From Paracoccaceae bacterium (GTDB taxonomy: Bacteria > Pseudomonadota > Alphaproteobacteria > Rhodobacterales > Rhodobacteraceae), in the NCBI GenBank assembly GCA_023263735.1, contig JALQUQ010000062.1, positions 1 to 11,184 of the forward strand: a DNA stretch of 11,184 nt, in the 5' to 3' direction. Under the pieces are notes generated by a model. The model ran no database searches. It worked only from the letters and a program-made list of their open reading frames with translations, and was not told the DNA's origin. Below are positions 6,707 to 11,184 of the stretch, piece after piece. Made by a program: the position numbers and the translations under genes. Position 1 is the stretch's first letter, and the number at the start of each line of letters is the position of its first letter.

Positions 6707-6766
6707 TTTCAAACTCCCTCACCAAACCACGGGCGGAAGGGGTTTTTGACGCCTGAGGAGGAGCAC

Positions 6767-7522
6767 ATGCAGGGAATCACCGGAGAAATCGCGCTCGTCA
6801 CAGGCGCCGCACAGGGAAATGGCAAGGCGATTGCCCTGGGTCTTGCCGCAGCCGGGGCAAAGGTCATCGCCTGCGACATTCAGGTTTCGGCGGTCGAGGC
6901 CGTTGCCCAAGAGATCCGCGCAGCGGGTGGCCAAGCCGTGGGGATCGCGCTTGACATCACAAACCGCGCCAACTGCGCCGCCGTTGCCACGGCGGCCCGC
7001 GCGGCCTTTGACGCCCCGGTGTCTATCTTGGTGAATAACGCCGGCATCATCCGCCGCACCCTGCCCGACAGCGAAAGCTTTGAAACCGACTGGGATGCCG
7101 TGATGGCGGTCAATGCCACCGGCCAGATCAATGTCGTCATGGCCCTTCTGGATCAGATCAAGGAAACCAAGGGCCGGATCGTCAACCTTGGCTCGATCAT
7201 GTCGGTTGCGGCAAATCCGGGGTTGGTTGCCTATGCCGCCTCAAAAGGTGCGGTCCTGCAGATGACTCGGGCACTGGCGCATGATCTGGCCCCCTTTGGC
7301 GTTCGCGTGAATGCCATCGCGCCGGGCGTGATCGAAACGCCGATGACCGTCGCCACCCGCGAAAACCCCGAGGCGATCGGCCGCTTTATGGCGCACACGC
7401 CGCTGCGCCGCCCGGGCAAACCCGAAGAGCTGGTGGGCCCCGTCCTGTTTCTGGCTTCGGCCGCATCAAGCTATGTGACCGGCGCCCTGTTGCCGGTCGA
7501 CGGCGGCTATCTGGCCGCGTGA
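6767..7522 (+). CDS. SDR-family NAD(P)-dependent oxidoreductase (classical type)
   Basis: This is a 251-aa cytoplasmic dehydrogenase/reductase that interconverts an alcohol and a ketone with a nicotinamide cofactor. The Rossmann nucleotide loop is TGAAQGNG (12-19). Asp37 at the end of the second strand favours NAD(H) over NADP(H). NNAG is at 90-93. The catalytic tetrad is complete, with Asn116, Ser143, Tyr156 and Lys160 (YAASK), and the PG motif follows (APGVIETPM). The C-terminus GALLPVDGGYLAA is standard. ATG 6767 is chosen because AGGAGG (6756-6761) stands five bases before it; the upstream in-frame start at 6746 has no such site. The stop TGA overlaps the ribosome-site region of the flavoprotein gene 11 bases downstream, so the two are surely co-transcribed. 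The substrate is unknown. Polyol, hydroxy-acid and cyclic alcohol dehydrogenases all share these motifs. Confidence 0.94.
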   Translation: MQGITGEIALVTGAAQGNGKAIALGLAAAGAKVIACDIQVSAVEAVAQEIRAAGGQAVGIALDITNRANCAAVATAARAAFDAPVSILVNNAGIIRRTLPDSESFETDWDAVMAVNATGQINVVMALLDQIKETKGRIVNLGSIMSVAANPGLVAYAASKGAVLQMTRALAHDLAPFGVRVNAIAPGVIETPMTVATRENPEAIGRFMAHTPLRRPGKPEELVGPVLFLASAASSYVTGALLPVDGGYLAA

Positions 7523-7533
7523 AGGAGGTAGAA

Positions 7534-9243
7534 ATGAAACGAGAGGAAGTCGACGTTCTTGTCGTGGGTTCGGGCGCTGGTGGTTTGGCCAGCGCGGTCG
7601 CCGCAGCGCACCGGAACCTGAAGGTGATCGTTGCCGAGAAAGAGCCCGTTTTCGGCGGCACCACCGCGCGCTCGGGCGGCTGGATGTGGATCCCGAACAA
7701 TGCCCCGGGCAAGCGGGCTGGCATTCAGGACAGCGTCGAAAAGGCACGCACCTATATGAAGCACGAAACGGGCGATCACTACGATTCTGCCCGAGTCGAA
7801 GCCTTTTTGGAGGCAGGCCCGAAAGCGGTCGAGTTCTTTGAACAAAGCACCTCGCTTCAATTCGACCTTGGCCCCACCTTTGCCGACTATCACCCGACAG
7901 CGCCGGGCGGGATGGATGCGGGCCGGTCGATCGTGGCGCGCCCCTTTGACGGGCGCGAACTTGGCCCCGAGATCAAGCGTCTGCGTCCCCCGCTGTGGGA
8001 AATCACCGTTCTGGGCATGATGATCGGATCGGGCAAGGAACTGCTGCACTTCTTCAACGTCACCCGCTCGCCGATTTCTGCCTTTTTCGTCACGGGCCTT
8101 GTGGCGAAATTCGCGCGCGACATGCTTTTCCATGGCCGCGCCATGCGTTTGATGAACGGCAACGCCCTGATTGCGCGCTTGGCCAAATCTGCCTTTGACA
8201 AGGGGGTGCCGATCTGGACGTCGTCTCCGGTTGCTCAGTTGATCCGCAATGAGTCTGGGGATGTGGTCGGCGCAATCATCAACCGCCCCGATGGTCCTGT
8301 GCAGGTGATGACCCGCAAAGGCGTGGTCTTGGCGGCGGGCGGCTTCCCCCAAGACCCGGTTCGCCGCAAGGAACTGATGCCCCATTCGCCTTCGGGCTAT
8401 GAACATGTGTCCCCCGCCCCGCCCGGCAACACGGGCGACGGTCTTCGACTGGGGGAAACGGTTGGCGCCGAGGTCAACACCAAGCTGCCGCATTCGGCCG
8501 CATGGGTGCCGATTTCGCGCCCGCCACGCGGCGATGGCACGCTGGGCACCTTTCCGCATTTCGTGGACCGGTCGAAACCGGGCGTGATCGCGATCACCCG
8601 CTCGGGCAAGCGGTTCGTGAACGAGGCGCAAAGCTACCACGACTTCTGCCAAGCAATGGTCAAGCGCTGCAAGGAAGAGGGCGGGCCGGACGCTGAAAAC
8701 GCCGCATGGTTCATCGCTGACCATCGGACCTTCCGCCGCTATGGTCTGGGCTATGCCAAGCCTTCGCCCGTGCCCTATAAAAAGCTGATCAAGCAGGGCT
8801 ATCTGATCCAAGGCGCCACCCTCAAGGATCTGGCCCGCCAGATCGGGGCTGATGGTGATCAACTGGAAAAGACGGTCGCCGAATTCAACAAACATGCCGT
8901 CAAGGGCGAAGACCCAGAGTTCGGCAAGGGCTCGACCGCCTATAACCGGTCGCTTGGCGACCCCAAGCACAAACCGAACCCCTGCGTGGCACCAGTGGCG
9001 CGGGGTCCGTTCTACGCCGTTCGGCTTTATGTCGGCGATCTTGGCACCTTTGCGGGTCTCAAGACCAATGAATATGCACAGGTCGTCAGCGCCGAAGGCA
9101 AACCCATCCGCGGGCTTTATGCCGCTGGCAATGATGCGGCGTCGATCATGGGTGGCAACTACCCGGGCGGCGGCATCACTTTGGGGCCGGCCCTGACCTT
9201 TGGCTATATTGCGGCACGCCATATGGCCGGCGCCAACTCCTGA
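7534..9243 (+). CDS. FAD-dependent oxidoreductase, 3-ketosteroid delta-1-dehydrogenase / fumarate-reductase flavoprotein superfamily
   Basis: This is a 569-aa soluble flavoprotein with no signal peptide or Tat motif. The FAD-binding fold opens with GSGAGG (12-17) and Glu35 for the ribose, followed by the family's GGTTARSGGWMWIPN (41-55). A middle substrate-cap region (about 290-440) separates this from the closing FAD segment GLYAAGND (527-534) and NYPGGGITLGPALTFGYIA (542-560). Tyr543 lies where KstD enzymes carry an active-site tyrosine before the PGxG turn. Such enzymes introduce a C=C bond next to a carbonyl or run the reverse reduction, so a dehydrogenation of a ketone made by the neighbouring SDR is plausible. 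The real substrate need not be a steroid. ATG 7534 follows AAGGAGG (7522-7528) at five bases. An in-frame GTG at 7519 has no site of its own. It is followed by a strong terminator. Confidence 0.9.
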   Translation: MKREEVDVLVVGSGAGGLASAVAAAHRNLKVIVAEKEPVFGGTTARSGGWMWIPNNAPGKRAGIQDSVEKARTYMKHETGDHYDSARVEAFLEAGPKAVEFFEQSTSLQFDLGPTFADYHPTAPGGMDAGRSIVARPFDGRELGPEIKRLRPPLWEITVLGMMIGSGKELLHFFNVTRSPISAFFVTGLVAKFARDMLFHGRAMRLMNGNALIARLAKSAFDKGVPIWTSSPVAQLIRNESGDVVGAIINRPDGPVQVMTRKGVVLAAGGFPQDPVRRKELMPHSPSGYEHVSPAPPGNTGDGLRLGETVGAEVNTKLPHSAAWVPISRPPRGDGTLGTFPHFVDRSKPGVIAITRSGKRFVNEAQSYHDFCQAMVKRCKEEGGPDAENAAWFIADHRTFRRYGLGYAKPSPVPYKKLIKQGYLIQGATLKDLARQIGADGDQLEKTVAEFNKHAVKGEDPEFGKGSTAYNRSLGDPKHKPNPCVAPVARGPFYAVRLYVGDLGTFAGLKTNEYAQVVSAEGKPIRGLYAAGNDAASIMGGNYPGGGITLGPALTFGYIAARHMAGANS

Positions 9244-9260
9244 CTGGCCGAATAAGAACA

Positions 9261-9296
9261 GAAAACCCCCGCCAAAGCCCTTTGGCGGGGGTTTTC
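9261..9296 (+). terminator. Rho-independent terminator after the flavoprotein gene
   Basis: A 17-bp perfect inverted repeat, gaaaacccccgccaaag (9261-9277) and its complement (9280-9296), encloses only CC. The innermost pairs must open to form a loop. TTTT follows on the plus strand at 9297-9300. It starts 17 bases past the stop codon. The minus-strand side also has a T-rich tail, so it may act in both directions. Confidence 0.92.
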
Positions 9297-9343
9297 TTTT
9301 GCGCATGAATGGGGCCCTGCCCCAACGATTTTCCTGTCATTCC

Positions 9344-9383
9344 AAAAAGAAAGATCGCCCCGGCGATAACCGGGACGATCTTT
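9344..9383 (-). terminator. Rho-independent terminator of the molybdenum hydroxylase gene
   Basis: AAAGATCG (9350-9357) pairs with CGATCTTT (9376-9383), and CCCGG (9359-9363) with CCGGG (9370-9374), across one mismatch and a six-base loop. On the minus strand the stem is followed by CTTTTT (plus 9344-9349). It lies 27 bases beyond the stop of the hydroxylase gene. Confidence 0.85.
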
Positions 9384-9410
9384 GTCAGTTTGATCTGGCG
9401 CTCAGGTGCC

Positions 9411-11184
9411 TTAGTTTGCGCCTGTCTCTGCGGCCTTGATCGCAGCCAGAACCTTGGGCGGGGACAGGGGAAGGTGACGCAGTCGAACACCCGTCGCAGC
9501 CGCCACCGCGTTGGCCACGGCCGGAAGCGGCGGAGTGATGCCGGTTTCGCCCACGCCCCGCACGCCATATGGATGACCGGGGTTCGGCACCTCGACGATG
9601 ACCGTATCAATCATCGGGAGGTCAGAGGCGACCGGGATGCGATAATCGAGGAAAACCGTGTTCTGCAGCCGCCCATCGGCACCGTAGACATATTCCTCGT
9701 TCAACGCCCAGCCGATCCCCTGCACCGCGCCACCTTGGTACTGCCCCTCGACGTAAGAGGGGTGGATTGCACGGCCCGCATCCTGCACCACCAGATAGCG
9801 CAGGATCGTGGTCTTGCCGGTTTCCGGGTCAACCTCGACATCCACGACATGCGCCCCAAAGCTGGAGCCGACGCCATCGGCCGTAACCTCATGGTGGCCA
9901 GAGATCGGCCCGCCGGTGCCGCCCATCTTGGCGCCGATTTCGGCAATCGACAAAGGCGGGAATTTGCCCGCATTCGGACCAGCCGGATGGGCCGCCCCGT
10001 CTTTCCATTCGACCGCGTCTTCGTCGATGCCCCATTCCTTGGCGGCGCGGCGGCACATCTCGCGGATGGCCTGCCCGGTGGCCAAAACCGCCGCCTTGCC
10101 GCTGGCAAAGGTCGCACGGCTGCCGTGGGTCGGCTCGTTGACGCCAAGTGCCCCGGTTTCCACGATATTGACGCGCACCTTTTCATAGGGAACGCCCAAA
10201 GTTTCGGCCACCATCAACCCGATTGAGGCCCGGCTGCCGCCAATGTCCGGTGTGCCAACCGAAACGGTCGCGGTGCCATCCTCGCCCACCGCCATCGAAA
10301 CCGAGGTTTCGCCGCCATGGTTGAACCAATAGCCCGTCGCAATGCCGCGCCCCTGATTGGGGCCCAGTGGGGCCTGCAAATTCGGGTGAGCCTTGACCGC
10401 CTCCAGCACTTCGACCAGACCGATCTTGCCAAAGGTCGGGCCATAGGCCGCACGGTCCCCTTCACGAACGGCGTTCTTGAAGCGCACCTCCAAAGGATCA
10501 AGCCCCAGTTCCGCCGCCATTTCATCGATCAGGCTTTCAATCGCAAAAGCCCCCATGGGCGCGCCCGGCGCACGATATGCGGCGGCCTTTGGACGATTGG
10601 CCAGAATGTCATATCCCACGGCCTGCAACGCCGGCAGCTTATAGGGCGCAAAGCCGCAATACAGCGCGAAATCCACCGGCGCACCGGGGAAGGCCCCGCC
10701 CTGCATCCGGAATTCGGCCTTTGCCGCCGTCAGGGTCCCATCCTTTTTCATGCCCAGCTTGATATCCATCGACGCCGAAGCCGTCGGCCCCGTCGCACGA
10801 AGCACTTCGGACCGGCTCATCACGATCTTGACCGGGCGCCCCCCCGCCTTTTTCGAAAGGGCCAAGGCCAGAGGTTCCATAAAGATCGTCGTCTTGCCAC
10901 CAAAGCCGCCGCCGATCTCGGACGGGGTGACCCGCAATTGGGCGGCTTCGGTGCCCAGAACGGCCGCGCACATCCGGCGAATGTACCAATGGCCTTGGGT
11001 GCAAACCCACATCTCGCCCTTGCCATCGGCCCCCATCTGGCCCACGCAGGCATGCGGTTCGATGTACCCTTGGTGCGTTGCTTCGGTCTTGTAGGTCGCC
11101 TTGCGCACAAGGTCGGCCTCGTCAAACCCGGCATCGACATCGCCGTGCCCGAATTCGATGGTGCGCGCCACGTTGTGGCGGACC
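9411..11184 (-). CDS. Xanthine dehydrogenase/aldehyde oxidase-family molybdopterin-binding large subunit, 5' end outside window
   Basis: About 590 C-terminal residues of a protein that is usually 750-800 aa; the frame continues past the right edge. These enzymes hydroxylate N-heterocycles, aldehydes or aromatic carbonyl compounds with water, using Mo-cytosine- or Mo-pterin cofactor, and pass electrons to separate Fe-S and FAD subunits. Visible cofactor motifs are GGGFGGK (about base 10895-10915), YRAPGAP, GYWFNHGGE and the C-terminal GVRGVGETG. Its catalytic glutamate is encoded at 9546-9548 and is intact. The YRAPGAP form resembles the CoxL/hydroxybenzoyl-CoA-reductase-like branch more than mammalian xanthine dehydrogenase (PFRGFG). 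The Fe-S and FAD subunits are not in the window and may lie upstream to the right. The gene runs convergent to the flavoprotein gene with back-to-back terminators, so it may or may not belong to the same pathway. Confidence 0.93.
   Translation of the reverse strand, partial: VRHNVARTIEFGHGDVDAGFDEADLVRKATYKTEATHQGYIEPHACVGQMGADGKGEMWVCTQGHWYIRRMCAAVLGTEAAQLRVTPSEIGGGFGGKTTIFMEPLALALSKKAGGRPVKIVMSRSEVLRATGPTASASMDIKLGMKKDGTLTAAKAEFRMQGGAFPGAPVDFALYCGFAPYKLPALQAVGYDILANRPKAAAYRAPGAPMGAFAIESLIDEMAAELGLDPLEVRFKNAVREGDRAAYGPTFGKIGLVEVLEAVKAHPNLQAPLGPNQGRGIATGYWFNHGGETSVSMAVGEDGTATVSVGTPDIGGSRASIGLMVAETLGVPYEKVRVNIVETGALGVNEPTHGSRATFASGKAAVLATGQAIREMCRRAAKEWGIDEDAVEWKDGAAHPAGPNAGKFPPLSIAEIGAKMGGTGGPISGHHEVTADGVGSSFGAHVVDVEVDPETGKTTILRYLVVQDAGRAIHPSYVEGQYQGGAVQGIGWALNEEYVYGADGRLQNTVFLDYRIPVASDLPMIDTVIVEVPNPGHPYGVRGVGETGITPPLPAVANAVAAATGVRLRHLPLSPPKVLAAIKAAETGAN

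Larger units (their letters stand above)
6369..6766. promoter_or_regulatory. 398-bp divergent regulatory region between transporter operon and SDR/flavoprotein pair
   Basis: There is no credible gene here; the short open frames lack ribosome sites and coding character. The 6510-6720 part is markedly AT-rich. It holds the two inverted 16-bp boxes, a candidate SDR promoter, two TTGACA hexamers on the minus strand (6504-6509 and 6532-6537) that could be -35 elements for the transporter operon, and three CTTGGC copies at 6603, 6632 and 6662. The roughly 130 bases next to the transporter start are GC-rich leader, with only the GGAGG site recognisable. Confidence 0.6.

Noticed and set aside
7507..9306. 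A 599-codon open frame antisense to the whole flavoprotein gene
   Set aside because: It mirrors the flavoprotein almost exactly, has Arg/His/Gly/Ala-rich composition without recognisable motifs, and would run through the terminator hairpin. It is a product of GC-rich third positions in the true gene.
1..11184. CRISPR array, tRNA, rRNA, insertion sequence or replication origin
   Set aside because: I saw no regularly spaced repeat-spacer units, cloverleaf sequences, transposase motifs, terminal inverted repeats or iteron clusters.

Overview
The window looks like chromosomal or large-plasmid DNA from an alphaproteobacterium, most probably of the Roseobacter/Rhodobacterales type. Most of it is GC-rich with strong GGAGG-type ribosome binding sites. 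The gene families fit that group: RpiR regulator, RbsA/RbsC-type ABC transporter, SDR, KstD-like flavoprotein and a molybdenum hydroxylase. The taxonomic call is inference from style and content, not from a marker gene.

Layout from left to right. Positions 1 to about 128 hold the tail of a phage-type ParB-like/DNA-methylase N-terminal domain on the + strand, at about 48% GC. It abuts, at roughly 120-145, an FMN-binding glutamate-synthase-family gene on the - strand (to 968) that loses its homology in mid catalytic domain. This is a rearrangement or assembly junction. A divergent, AT-rich promoter region (969-1238) with a 26-bp inverted repeat precedes an RpiR-type regulator (1239-2123, +). 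Convergent to it is a three-gene - strand operon read from 6368 to 2160. It encodes a fused ATPase-ATPase-permease ABC protein (825 aa), a second RbsC-like permease joined by an ATGA overlap, and a two-domain EthD-like protein with a probable TTG start. A 398-bp regulatory region (6369-6766) separates this operon from a + strand pair, an SDR dehydrogenase (6767-7522) and a KstD/fumarate-reductase-like flavoprotein (7534-9243). Two terminator hairpins (9261-9296 and 9344-9383) separate that pair from a convergent molybdenum hydroxylase large subunit (9411 to the right edge, - strand, 5' end missing).

Taken together this reads as an uptake-plus-oxidation locus. A carbohydrate-type ABC importer, with no periplasmic binding protein in the window, brings in a substrate. 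The SDR, the flavin dehydrogenase, the EthD protein and perhaps the molybdenum hydroxylase oxidise it, and the RpiR regulator is the obvious local controller. The strongest regulatory signal is a pair of near-identical 16-bp boxes (15/16 identical) in opposite orientation at 6518-6533 and 6691-6706, one facing each divergent unit. The second lies directly after a plausible -10 of the SDR promoter, as a repressor site would. The substrate cannot be named from the sequence.
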